A DNA stretch of 35,652 nucleotides, taken from NCBI GenBank assembly GCA_015231605.1, contig JADGBG010000020.1:1-35652 (forward strand), given 5' to 3'. Position numbers and translations under genes: made by a program. The notes beneath the pieces were generated by a model. That model did no database searches. It saw only the letters and a list, made by a program, of their open reading frames with translations, and was not told the DNA's origin. This document shows positions 22,996 to 31,171 of this stretch, piece by piece; positions within the stretch are counted from its first letter, which is position 1; each line of letters starts with the position of its first letter. The stretch is from Alphaproteobacteria bacterium (GTDB taxonomy: Bacteria; Pseudomonadota; Alphaproteobacteria; Rhodospirillales; Magnetovibrionaceae).

Positions 22996-24847
22996 GAACG
23001 AAGCGGTACATGCGGAAATGCCGCTCCAGACCGTCGGGGAGCGGCGATTCGGCCAACCATGCGGGGGGCATCCCCCTCGCCAGGCGGCGCATGAAGGTGT
23101 CCCCCTCGAAACGCAGGAAAAAGGCCTCTTCTTCGCCGCCGGCGCAGGTCACGACGTAATCCACGCCGCGCGCCGCCAAGATGCGCCGGGCCACGGCCAT
23201 GTCGGTGGCCTGGAAAGCGTCGAAGGCGTCCATGAGCCCCCGGGTGTTGCGGTGGTAAGGTGTGCCGACCACCCGGTGGCGCGTGCGATAAAGCAGCTCG
23301 GGACCCTCGTGGATATGCGTGAACAGGGTTTGCGGCCGCCCGCCCGCGAATCCCGGGCTGTTGAGGTGGGGGGCAAGGCGCGCCCATTGGCACACGGGGG
23401 GCACGGGGCTCTCGGGCGCGTCCGCCGTTCGATCGATCAGCACGGCGGTCACGACATGGCCCGCCAACACCAGCGCCACCAACGGCGCGCGCAGCGCCGG
23501 CGTGCCGGGGGCGGGGCCGACGATGGGGCCGCCCCGCCAGTCCATCAGGCGTTCCGCCAGCATGGCCCAGGGAATGACCAAGATTACGCCCATGTACGCA
23601 CCCCACCGCTCCTGCCACACCGTCAACGGGGCGTACAACGCCACCGCCAAGGCGAACAGCAGGGCCAGGGCGCGAGCGCCATCGCCCGGCGCGGCTCTCC
23701 CGCGAACCGACCGGATCCAGATGCCCACCCATATCATCGGCCCCAGAACCATGACGGCGGTGATGGCGGTGTCGGCGTCCAACGTAGCGAGGGAATGGAA
23801 TTCCTTCACCCGCGTCAGCCACAGCCCGTCCAGGCGCGGGTCCATGGCCGCGCCGAACGGTCCCTTGAAGAATCCGGGATAAAGGCCCGCCAGCAGCACC
23901 GTGGCCAGACCCGCCGCCGCGCCTGACCAGGCCAGGCGGGCGGTGCTGCTTTCCTTGATGCGCGCGCGGTTGCGCCACAGCCCCTCGACGCCCATGGCGA
24001 TCAGCGCCAGCAGCACGGCATGGACGGTGGACAGACGGTCGTAATCTTCCGACCCCAGCCATTCGGCGGGCGGGCGTTCGATCATCAGCGCGGGCAGGAG
24101 GCACAGCGCCCCCGCCTTGGAAAACAGCGCCAGCGCGCGCAACCAGCGCTCTTCGCCCCGCGCGATCCACAACAGTCCCAGAAGCGCCAGCGCCAGCAGC
24201 TCGATCGTCAGCGTTTCAATGCTGACCCACAGTCCGAACGCCGCCACCGCCCCGGCCAGTGCCGGCGCGCGGGGCGTGGCGTTCGGATCGTGGACGTGGC
24301 GGGCCAACAGCGCCACGACGGCGGCGAACACCAGCAGGATCAGGGAATGGTGATCGGGCCGGGCGGCGACGAAATAGTAGTGCGTGATGGGCTGAAAGGC
24401 GAACAAGACCACCAGCACGACACGCCCACGCGGGTCCAGCAGGCTTCGCGTTCCCCACAACAGTACCCAGATCGTCAAGACGTAAAACACCGGGCTCGCC
24501 ACGACGCCGGCGACGTACAGCGCCGCGTGTCCGCCCAGGAACGGCCACAGCGGCGCGGCCAGCGCGGCGATGCCGATGTCCAGAGGGCGGGTCCAATGCA
24601 GGGTGTCGCCGTATGGCCAATTCGAGCGGACGGAGAGGTTGGCGTACCAATCTCCCCCCGAAAGCCAGTCCCGCACCCGCACCATGCGCATATAGGCGTC
24701 GGGGTCCGCGAACCATTCCCCAAGCAGGGCGCGGCCGTCTCCGCCGAAGTAGGGCGGCACGACGCCGAGGACCACCGCCAGGACGACGGCGAGGGCCAGA
24801 GCGATGCCGGGGGCCCCGGGTTTGCGGAGAGAGCGGGATAAGGACAT
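22991..24847 (-). CDS. STT3/GT-C-like polytopic membrane glycosyltransferase candidate
   Basis: A 618-residue membrane protein with a cytosolic basic N terminus, about 11-12 hydrophobic helices across roughly residues 15-480, and a C-terminal soluble periplasmic domain of about 130 residues. The first loop after helix 1 has FADPDAYMRMVRVRDWLSGGDW, then HWTRPLD, an Asp-containing signature of alphaproteobacterial proteins related to STT3/GT-C enzymes that move sugars from lipid carriers. Other blocks: HYYFVAARPDHHSLILL and LWVSIETLTIELL. The precise substrate is unknown; a polyprenyl-linked glycan transferase or ligase is the best guess. The ATG at 24845-24847 is preferred over the one at 24874, which would lie at the predicted transcription start. 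It is divergent from the MarR-type gene. Confidence 0.65.
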   Translation of the reverse strand: MSLSRSLRKPGAPGIALALAVVLAVVLGVVPPYFGGDGRALLGEWFADPDAYMRMVRVRDWLSGGDWYANLSVRSNWPYGDTLHWTRPLDIGIAALAAPLWPFLGGHAALYVAGVVASPVFYVLTIWVLLWGTRSLLDPRGRVVLVVLFAFQPITHYYFVAARPDHHSLILLVFAAVVALLARHVHDPNATPRAPALAGAVAAFGLWVSIETLTIELLALALLGLLWIARGEERWLRALALFSKAGALCLLPALMIERPPAEWLGSEDYDRLSTVHAVLLALIAMGVEGLWRNRARIKESSTARLAWSGAAAGLATVLLAGLYPGFFKGPFGAAMDPRLDGLWLTRVKEFHSLATLDADTAITAVMVLGPMIWVGIWIRSVRGRAAPGDGARALALLFALAVALYAPLTVWQERWGAYMGVILVIPWAMLAERLMDWRGGPIVGPAPGTPALRAPLVALVLAGHVVTAVLIDRTADAPESPVPPVCQWARLAPHLNSPGFAGGRPQTLFTHIHEGPELLYRTRHRVVGTPYHRNTRGLMDAFDAFQATDMAVARRILAARGVDYVVTCAGGEEEAFFLRFEGDTFMRRLARGMPPAWLAESPLPDGLERHFRMYRFVP

Positions 24848-24871
24848 GCGGACCGGACTTTTTCCTAACCC

Positions 24872-24887
24872 CATGATCTATATCACA
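24872..24887. promoter_or_regulatory. Candidate Crp-type site and extended -10 in the STT3/MarR divergent region
   Basis: On the minus strand TGTGA-TATAGA-TCATG matches the Crp consensus TGTGA-N6-TCACA in the left half and in TCA of the right half. The same bases contain TGATATAGA, an extended -10 box for the STT3-like gene. A bound regulator here would overlap the promoter. Motif-based inference. Confidence 0.35.
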
Positions 24888-24958
24888 GTCGGACGGATGG
24901 CGTTGGCGTAATTTTGCGCAAATTTAAACCGCATTGCGCCGACGGGAGGGCTTGCGAC

Positions 24959-25411
24959 GTGAAAAAGGAATACCTGGAACTGATCCGCTTGATCGAACGT
25001 CTGCACAGACGTTTCCTGGACGTACTGCGCGCCGAATTGGGCCGCATGGGCGTGGGGGAGTTGAACGCGGTCCAGGCGTTGTTGCTGAGCAACGTGGGCG
25101 AGGAACGCATCGCCATCCGCGATCTGGTGGAACGGGGGTACTACCAAGGCTCCAACGTGTCCTACAACATCAAGAAACTCACGGAATTGGGCTTTCTGGA
25201 ACAGGAACGCTCCTCCCACGACCGCCGTTCCGTCATGGTGGGGCTCACGCCCAAGGCCATGACGATCGTCGAGCGCGTTCGCGACCTGGAAAGCGAGCAC
25301 GCGGCCGCCCTGGAAAGGGCGGGACTGGATGCATCGACCTTGCAATCCGCCGCACGGGCCCTGCAAGGGCTGGAGCGGACCTGGACGCAATATATTCAAT
25401 TCGGGCGCTGA
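24959..25411 (+). CDS. MarR-family regulator, LdtR-like
   Basis: A 150-residue winged-helix dimeric repressor or activator. The sequence follows the LdtR-type pattern of alphaproteobacteria: KKEYLELIRLIERLHRRFLDV at the N terminus, then NAVQALLLSNVGEE, the recognition region RGYYQGSNVSYNIKKLTELGFL, and the wing QERSSHDRRSVMVGLT. LdtR of Liberibacter controls an L,D-transpeptidase and osmotic tolerance; the target here is not known. The GTG at 24959 is chosen because GGGAGGG lies about 8 bases upstream and the family begins at this residue; a TTG 15 codons upstream is open but unlike the family. It is divergent from the STT3-like gene with a 111-base gap. Confidence 0.88.
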   Translation: MKKEYLELIRLIERLHRRFLDVLRAELGRMGVGELNAVQALLLSNVGEERIAIRDLVERGYYQGSNVSYNIKKLTELGFLEQERSSHDRRSVMVGLTPKAMTIVERVRDLESEHAAALERAGLDASTLQSAARALQGLERTWTQYIQFGR

Positions 25412-25600
25412 ATTCCTGCGTATGCCATTTTTTCGATTGGTGCACATGGAAATTCTTGATAGCATTCAAAGAAAATAATCAAGGAACCGAGGGATGCGGA
25501 TGGCCCCGCGCGCAATCGTGGTCTTCCTTCATGTCGTTGAATGCGGTGTCGGTCCGGCGTGCGTCGATCGGGGCGGTGGCGTTCGAGTGTCGGTGGCGCG
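25412..25600 (+). promoter_or_regulatory. Non-coding gap before the PleD-like gene
   Basis: A 189-base gap, AT-rich in its first 80 bases. It holds an inverted repeat CTTGAT-N17-ATCAAG beginning near 25456, which could be an operator. No gene or clear promoter is seen. Confidence 0.3.
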
Positions 25601-27283
25601 ATGATGAGCCGCGATCACGGACGGCTGGAAAAGGATCTGAGCGATCTGCGCGGGCGGTTCGCGGACGACCTGCGCGGTCGTATCGACGACATCATCAAAG
25701 CCATGGGCAGCTTGCGCGGCCAGACGGGCAAGGCGTTTCGCGGTGGAGTTGAGGCTCTGCGCCGGGACGTTTGCGAATTGGCCGGGGCGGGGGCCAGTTT
25801 CGGCTATTCCCAGGTCAGCGTCGTGGCGCGAGAGGTGGAAAGCGCCTGCGATGCCGTGTTGGCGCGCCGGGACCCGCCCGAGGAACAGGATCTGGCGCGG
25901 CTTTACCGTTTGAGCGGCTGCCTGCGGGAAGCGGGCGAGATGTCGCAAGGCGGGAGCGGCGACGAAACCGCGGACATCGAAAACTCCCTGGACCATTGTC
26001 CAACCCTGAAGGTCCGGCAAAACGCCTTGATCGTCATGGAGGCCGAGGGGGACGGCATTGAACAGCTCCGCCTTGAGATGGAGCATTTCGGCTTCGACGT
26101 GCATGTCGTCGAACATCCCTCCCTGCTGGAAGCCGAGCTGGCCCGCGTGGGGCCCATGGACGTGTTGGTCAGCGGCCTGGATTTCCGTGGCGACAAATCG
26201 GCGGCCCTGAACGTGCTCGCGGACTTGCGCGCGCGCGGCGTCGAATTGCCGCCCCTGGTGATCCATACGGAACACGACGACATGCAATCGCGACTTGGCG
26301 CTGTGCGGGCGGGGGCGGTGGCCTACATGCTCAAACCCGTGGACATGCCCGATCTGGTCGACCAGTTGGAGGCCGTGACCCGCGAAGGCGAACAGGAACC
26401 GTACCGTATCCTGATCATCGACGACGACGAAGCGTTGGCCCGGCACACGGAACTGGTGTTGACCGCTACGGGGATGGAGGTCATGGCCCTGAGCGATCCC
26501 ATGGAGGTGCTGAAGGCACTGGACGACTTCTCGCCCGAATTGATCCTGCTGGATCTCTACATGCCCGAATGCAGCGGCCGCGAGATCGCCACCATCATCC
26601 GCCAACGCCAGGAATTCGCGGGCATCCCCGTGGTGTTCCTGTCGGGCGAGGACGACAAGGACAAGCAGCTGGAAGCCATGAAGATGGGCGGCGACGATTT
26701 TCTCACCAAACCCATCCGCGCCTCGCATCTGATTTCCGCGGTGCGCATCCGGGCCGAACGGTTCCGCCAGTTGCGCGCCCTGATGGTGCGCGACGGCATG
26801 ACCGGCCTGTTCAACCACACCACCACCAAGCAGCTTTTGGCGAACGAACTGTCCCGCTCCCACCGCTCGGGCGCGGAAATGGCGCTGGTGGCGCTGGACA
26901 TCGACCATTTCAAGAACGTCAACGACACGTACGGCCACGCCGTGGGCGACCGGGTGATCAAGGGCTTGTCGCGGCTCATGCGTCAGCGACTGCGCGGCAC
27001 GGATATCCTGGGACGCATGGGGGGCGAGGAATTCGCCGCCATCCTGCCCGACACCGGCATGGTCGAGGCCGCGCACCTCTTCGACCAATTGCGCCAGGCC
27101 TTTTCCGACATCGTGTTCCATGCCGCCAGCGGCGAGACGTTCAGCGTCACCGTCAGCTGCGGCGTCGCGGCCTACCCGCGCTACGCCACCGTGACCGACT
27201 TGTCAGACGCCGCCGACAAGGCGCTTTACGCCGCCAAGCACGGCGGGCGCAACATGGTGGTGCGTGCCGACAGCGGCCACTGA
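25601..27283 (+). CDS. PleD-like response regulator: degenerate HPt, two REC, GGDEF (GGEEF)
   Basis: A 560-residue cytosolic diguanylate cyclase. The N-terminal helical part (about 20-95) looks like an HPt domain (CELAGAGASFGY, usually HxLAGSGASFG), but Cys58 stands where the phospho-His should be. A first receiver (about 140-258) is degenerate: Gly192 replaces the phospho-Asp and the acidic pocket is poor, although Lys245 remains. The second receiver (about 268-385) is canonical, with D274-D276, D318 and K370. The cyclase domain has GGEEF at 474-478 and an I-site R465-G-T-D468. The ATG at 25601 (or 25604) has only a weak GGTGG upstream; the frame is open to 25541. No cognate histidine kinase is adjacent. 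It converges with the GmhB-like gene with a 4-base gap. Confidence 0.9.
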   Translation: MMSRDHGRLEKDLSDLRGRFADDLRGRIDDIIKAMGSLRGQTGKAFRGGVEALRRDVCELAGAGASFGYSQVSVVAREVESACDAVLARRDPPEEQDLARLYRLSGCLREAGEMSQGGSGDETADIENSLDHCPTLKVRQNALIVMEAEGDGIEQLRLEMEHFGFDVHVVEHPSLLEAELARVGPMDVLVSGLDFRGDKSAALNVLADLRARGVELPPLVIHTEHDDMQSRLGAVRAGAVAYMLKPVDMPDLVDQLEAVTREGEQEPYRILIIDDDEALARHTELVLTATGMEVMALSDPMEVLKALDDFSPELILLDLYMPECSGREIATIIRQRQEFAGIPVVFLSGEDDKDKQLEAMKMGGDDFLTKPIRASHLISAVRIRAERFRQLRALMVRDGMTGLFNHTTTKQLLANELSRSHRSGAEMALVALDIDHFKNVNDTYGHAVGDRVIKGLSRLMRQRLRGTDILGRMGGEEFAAILPDTGMVEAAHLFDQLRQAFSDIVFHAASGETFSVTVSCGVAAYPRYATVTDLSDAADKALYAAKHGGRNMVVRADSGH

Positions 27284-27287
27284 CAGT

Positions 27288-27965
27288 TCACTTGAGCAGA
27301 GGGATGAGATCCAGCGCTTCGCCCAGGTTGGCGGCGGCGTGGATGGCGAACCCGTCGGCCGCCACGGCCAGGGCGGCGTCCCGTTCGCCGTCGCGCGAAC
27401 CGTGGCCGGTAAGCACGTGAACGCCGCCTTCCAATCCGCCGTTGCGTCCGGCTTCCATGTCCAGGGCGCGGTCGCCGACGATCCAGGAACGCGCCAGGTC
27501 GACCCCCATCACGTCGCGCGCCAATTCCAGCATGCCGGGATTGGGCTTGCGCGCCGGGTGATCGGGATGGGCGTAGACCCCCTGGCCCTTGGAATGGAAG
27601 GGGCATGCGAACACGCCGTCCACATGCGCACCGCCCTCGGCCAAGTCGTCCAGGATGCGGGTCTGCACCGCGACGAAGTCGTCCCAACCGAAATAGCCGT
27701 AGCCGACGCCCGCCTGATTGGTGACCAGGATCACCGGCAGTCCGCGGGCGTTCGCGGCCTTGACGGTTTCGGCGGCGCGCGGGGTCAGGCGGACCTTTTC
27801 CGGTTCGTGCAGGTAATGCGCTTCCTCCACCACCACGCCGTCGCGGTCCAGGAACAGGGCGGGTCGACCCCGCGTCGCGTCCAGGCCTGACAGCGCCTGG
27901 GTCCAGATACCGTCGGTGAAGCGCGCGCCCATGGGAAAGGCGGAGGGGCGGGGGTAATCGGTCAT
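27288..27965 (-). CDS. HAD-IIIA phosphatase, GmhB-like (heptose-bisphosphate phosphatase family)
   Basis: A 225-residue cytosolic HAD-superfamily phosphatase. The GmhB/HisB-N type motifs are present: FLDRDG (nucleophile D40, acid D42), VTNQAGVGYG (motif II), ARKPNPGM (Lys140) and VGDRALDMEAGRNGG (motif IV). In GmhB, a Cys/His set ending in CxC-RKP binds zinc; here Cys121 and His124 are present but the CxC before RKP reads HPA, so the zinc site is altered. GmhB removes the 7-phosphate of heptose bisphosphate for LPS core synthesis; with the altered loop, substrate may differ. The start is 3 bases from the SDR stop, placing it last in the nad cluster. Confidence 0.78.
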   Translation of the reverse strand: MTDYPRPSAFPMGARFTDGIWTQALSGLDATRGRPALFLDRDGVVVEEAHYLHEPEKVRLTPRAAETVKAANARGLPVILVTNQAGVGYGYFGWDDFVAVQTRILDDLAEGGAHVDGVFACPFHSKGQGVYAHPDHPARKPNPGMLELARDVMGVDLARSWIVGDRALDMEAGRNGGLEGGVHVLTGHGSRDGERDAALAVAADGFAIHAAANLGEALDLIPLLK

Positions 27966-27968
27966 GGT

Positions 27969-28631
27969 CTATTCGTCCGTGTCGATGTCGGCAACGCTCA
28001 GAAGAGAGCCGGTGGCGAAACGGCCCGGCTCCAGCGCCAGGCGGGTGAAGGCGAAGGACAGCCGCCCCGGATCGGGAACCTCGCGCCCGGTGATCAGGCC
28101 CAGGATCCGCACGCCTTGGGGCAGGGTCTGGGACAGCGCCTGGACCACGGCCCGCAATGCGGCGCCGGCCGCGCTGGCGCAAATGTCGCCGGCCAGGGGG
28201 GCTTCGGGGGCGTCGATGACCAGAACGATCAATCCGCGTCCCTCGTCGCCCATGTGTCCGGCCATTTCCCGAACCAGGTTGAGGGGGCCGAACACGGCGC
28301 TTTCCCAGCTTTTGCGCCAGGCTTCGTCCGTGATGTCGTCGAGCGACCCGCGCGGCACGTTGCCGGCGCAGTTGAAAAAGAATTCGGCGTCCGAACCCGC
28401 CAGCGCCAGCACGTCCGCGTCGGCGGGGTTGGCGGGATTGCCGGTGTGCGCCTCGGCCTCGACGCCGTAGTCGCTACGGATGTCGCTGGCGGCCTGCTCG
28501 GTGGCGACGAAGTTGCGGCCCATGACATAAACGCCGCATCCGGTCTGCGCCAAGGCGCGCGCGGCCACAAGACCGACGCCTCCCGACGCGCCCGTCACCA
28601 TGGCCATTTTACCGGAAAGCGGTCCGTTCAT
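27969..28631 (-). CDS. Short-chain dehydrogenase-fold protein lacking the YxxxK catalytic pair
   Basis: A 220-residue Rossmann-fold protein of the SDR superfamily. The nucleotide-binding motif TGASGGVG (13-20) is intact and NCAG (87-90) stands for the usual NNAG. The active-site block reads ICASA (150-154) where active SDRs have YxASK, so both Tyr and Lys are missing, as is the upstream Ser (APEAPLAG) and probably the Asn of the tetrad. NAD(P) binding is likely; classical oxidoreductase chemistry is not. It may be a sensor, structural partner or an enzyme with other chemistry. The ATG at 28629-28631 lies 4 bases after the nadB stop and the gene is 3 bases before the GmhB-like gene, so it is probably co-transcribed with NAD synthesis genes. 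Confidence 0.82.
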   Translation of the reverse strand: MNGPLSGKMAMVTGASGGVGLVAARALAQTGCGVYVMGRNFVATEQAASDIRSDYGVEAEAHTGNPANPADADVLALAGSDAEFFFNCAGNVPRGSLDDITDEAWRKSWESAVFGPLNLVREMAGHMGDEGRGLIVLVIDAPEAPLAGDICASAAGAALRAVVQALSQTLPQGVRILGLITGREVPDPGRLSFAFTRLALEPGRFATGSLLSVADIDTDE

Positions 28632-28635
28632 GATG

Positions 28636-30264
28636 TTACCTTTTCGTACAGTCGGGAGCGAGGATGGTCGGTGCGGGGGGATGGGAGCTATCCAGATCCG
28701 GATAGTCCAGGGTGTAGTGCAGCCCCCGGCTTTCCTTGCGCGCCAGGGCGGAGCGAACGATCAGGTCGGCGCAAACGGCCAAGTTGCGCAGTTCCAGCAG
28801 ATCGCCGGTGATGCGGAAGTGGCCGTAGTATTCGAAGATTTCCGCCTGCAACAGATCGATCCGCCGTTGCGCGCGCGCCAGGCGCTTGTCGGTGCGCACG
28901 ATGCCGACGTAATCCCACATGAAGCGGCGCAGTTCTTCCCAGTTGTGGGAGATCACGACCTCTTCGTCGGAATCCGTGACCCGGCTCTCGTCCCACGGCG
29001 GCGGGGGGGGCGGTGCGTCGACGCCGTCCGCCATGCGGGCGCGGATGTCGCGGGCGGCGGCCGAGGAATAGACCAGGCATTCCAACAACGAATTGCTGGC
29101 CATGCGATTCGCGCCGTGCAGGCCGGTGTAGGTGACCTCGCCCACCGCGTAGAGACCCTGGACGTCGGTGCGGCCGTGCGTGTCCACCATCACGCCGCCA
29201 CAGGTGTAGTGCGCGGCCGGAACCACGGGCAGGGGTTCCTTGGTCATGTCGAAGCCGTAGGCGCGGGTCTTTTCCAGGATCATCGGGAAGTGTTCCTCGA
29301 TGAACGCTTGGCCCTTGTGGCGGATGTCCAGATACATGCAGTCCGCGCCGAGCCGCTTCATTTCATAGTCGATGGCGCGGGCCACGACGTCGCGGGGCGC
29401 CAGTTCGCCGCGTTCGTCGAATCGGTCCATGAACCGCTTGCCGTCGGGACCCTTCAACAGCCCGCCTTCGCCGCGCACGGCCTCGGTGATGAGAAACGTC
29501 TTGGCGCGGGGGTGATACAGGCACGTGGGGTGGAACTGGGTGAATTCCATATTCGCCACCCGGCACCCCGCGCGCCACGCCATGGCGATGCCGTCGCCGG
29601 TGCAGATGTCGGGATTGGAGGTGTAGAGATACACCTTGCTTACCCCGCCCGTCGCCAGCACCACGAACGGCGCGCTGAAGGCCGAAACCCGGCCGGTCTT
29701 GGTGTTGAGAGCGTAAAGGCCCGTGACGCGTTCGAACGCGCCGGTTTTTCCCCGGGCGCCCCACAGGTCGACGGCGTTGTGGTGTTCGAAGACTTGGATG
29801 TTGGCGCTTTCGCGCACCCGCTGTTCCAACGTGGTTTCCATGGCCCGGCCGGTGGCGTCGGCGGCGTGGACGACGCGGCGGTGGCTGTGCCCGCCTTCGC
29901 GCGTCAGGTGGTATTCGTCCTGGCCGCTGGCGCTGGTGCGCCGGGTGAATTCGACGCCGTAGTGCGCCAGCGTGTCGATGGCCTCGCGGCCGTGTTCGAC
30001 GACGAACCGCACCGCGTCCTCGTCGCACAGGCCCGCGCCCGCGACCAGAGTGTCCTGGATGTGGGATTCGACGCTGTCGCGTTCATCCAACACGGCGGCG
30101 ATGCCGCCCTGGGCGTAATAGGTGTTGGATTCCTTGAGCGCGCTTTTGGTGATCACCGCGACCCGGGCGAAGGCCGCGAGTTCCAGCGCCAGATTCAGCC
30201 CGGCCGCGCCGGATCCGACCACCAGGACGTCGAAGCTGTGTGGGGATGAGGTCTGAGACGTCAC
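28636..30264 (-). CDS. nadB: L-aspartate oxidase
   Basis: Oxidises L-aspartate to iminoaspartate, the first step of de novo NAD synthesis; a cytosolic FAD enzyme. Of 542 residues, the FAD-binding GxGxxG region is [18 protein letters not shown] near residue 12; [55 protein letters not shown] and the [34 protein letters not shown] block are NadB hallmarks that separate it from succinate dehydrogenase flavoproteins. The GTG at 30262-30264 has GGGA about 8 bases upstream; part of that site lies in an inverted repeat at 30274-30296. It sits between nadC and the SDR-like gene. Confidence 0.95.
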   Translation of the reverse strand: MTSQTSSPHSFDVLVVGSGAAGLNLALELAAFARVAVITKSALKESNTYYAQGGIAAVLDERDSVESHIQDTLVAGAGLCDEDAVRFVVEHGREAIDTLAHYGVEFTRRTSASGQDEYHLTREGGHSHRRVVHAADATGRAMETTLEQRVRESANIQVFEHHNAVDLWGARGKTGAFERVTGLYALNTKTGRVSAFSAPFVVLATGGVSKVYLYTSNPDICTGDGIAMAWRAGCRVANMEFTQFHPTCLYHPRAKTFLITEAVRGEGGLLKGPDGKRFMDRFDERGELAPRDVVARAIDYEMKRLGADCMYLDIRHKGQAFIEEHFPMILEKTRAYGFDMTKEPLPVVPAAHYTCGGVMVDTHGRTDVQGLYAVGEVTYTGLHGANRMASNSLLECLVYSSAAARDIRARMADGVDAPPPPPPWDESRVTDSDEEVVISHNWEELRRFMWDYVGIVRTDKRLARAQRRIDLLQAEIFEYYGHFRITGDLLELRNLAVCADLIVRSALARKESRGLHYTLDYPDLDSSHPPAPTILAPDCTKR

Positions 30265-30273
30265 GCGCGGGTT

Positions 30274-30296
30274 CCCGAATTTACGATATTTTCGGG
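30274..30296 (-). promoter_or_regulatory. Hairpin next to the nadB ribosome-binding site
   Basis: CCCGAA (30274-30279 as seen on the plus strand) and TTCGGG (30291-30296) form a perfect 6-bp inverted repeat with an 11-base loop, in the nadC-nadB gap. On the mRNA the 3' arm includes the GGG of the presumed nadB Shine-Dalgarno, 9 bases before the GTG. Control of translation is inferred. Confidence 0.3.
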
Positions 30297-30306
30297 TTAT
30301 AAGCGT

Positions 30307-31167
30307 TTACGCGCCGGGGTTCCAGTCCAAACCGATGTCCACGGCGGGGGCGGACTGGGTGATGCGGCCGACGGAAATGGTCTGCACCCCGGTTTCGGCG
30401 ATGGCGCGGACCTTTTCCAATGTCACGCCACCCGACGCCTCGGTCCGCACGGCGCGGCCGACGATGTGCACGGCCTCGCGCAGCTGGCTGATGGACATGT
30501 TGTCCAAAAGAACGGCGTCGACACCGCAATTCAACGCCGCCTCGACCTGGATCAGGGTGTCGCATTCGACTTCGATGGGGCCGTGGCCGGCTTCGCGGGC
30601 GCGGTTGACGGCGGTGGCGAGACCGCCCGCCGCCGCGATGTGGTTGTCCTTGATCAGCACTGCGTCGTCCAACCGCATGCGGTGGTTCTGCGCGCCGCCC
30701 ATGCGGGTGGCGTACTTGGCCAGTTCGCGATAGCCCGGCAGGGTCTTGCGGGTGTCCAAAATCACGGCCCCGGTTCCGGCCACGGCTTCGACGTACTGGC
30801 GGGTCAGGGTGGCGATGCCGCTCAGATGCTGCAACAGGTTCAGCGCCGTGCGCTCGGCGCTCAACAGCGCGCGCGCGGGGCCTTCGACGCGGGCCAGCAC
30901 CGCGCCTTCCTGGACGCGGACGCCGTCCTCGGTTTCCGGGATCCAGACGATGTCCGCGCTGACCCTCTTGAACACCAGCCCCGCGAGATCCAGGCCCGCC
31001 ACCACCATGGCGTGGCGCGCCGCCATGACGCCGGAAAAGCGGGCGTCCTCGGGAATGGTGGCGTTGGAGGTGATGTCGCCGCCTTCGCCCAGGTCTTCGG
31101 CCAGGGCGGCGTCGATGATGCGCTCTACGGTCTTGAGGCTGATGCCTTCGGGCAGGGTGGTTTTCAT
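30307..31167 (-). CDS. nadC: Nicotinate-nucleotide pyrophosphorylase (quinolinate phosphoribosyltransferase)
   Basis: Converts quinolinate and PRPP to nicotinate mononucleotide in de novo NAD synthesis. Of 286 residues, the family blocks are present: EDLGEGGDITSNATIP near the N terminus, ERTALNLLQHLSGIATLTRQYV, ILDTRKTLPGYRELAKYATRMGGAQNHRMRLDDAVLIKDNHIA (the substrate-binding Arg/Lys/His cluster), IEVECDTL and VDAVLLDNMSISQLREAV, then EASGGVTLEKVRAIAETGVQTISVG. Length matches the bacterial norm. The ATG lies 4 bases after the nadA stop; nadB follows after 42 bases. Confidence 0.96.
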   Translation of the reverse strand: MKTTLPEGISLKTVERIIDAALAEDLGEGGDITSNATIPEDARFSGVMAARHAMVVAGLDLAGLVFKRVSADIVWIPETEDGVRVQEGAVLARVEGPARALLSAERTALNLLQHLSGIATLTRQYVEAVAGTGAVILDTRKTLPGYRELAKYATRMGGAQNHRMRLDDAVLIKDNHIAAAGGLATAVNRAREAGHGPIEVECDTLIQVEAALNCGVDAVLLDNMSISQLREAVHIVGRAVRTEASGGVTLEKVRAIAETGVQTISVGRITQSAPAVDIGLDWNPGA

Positions 31168-31171
31168 GAGC

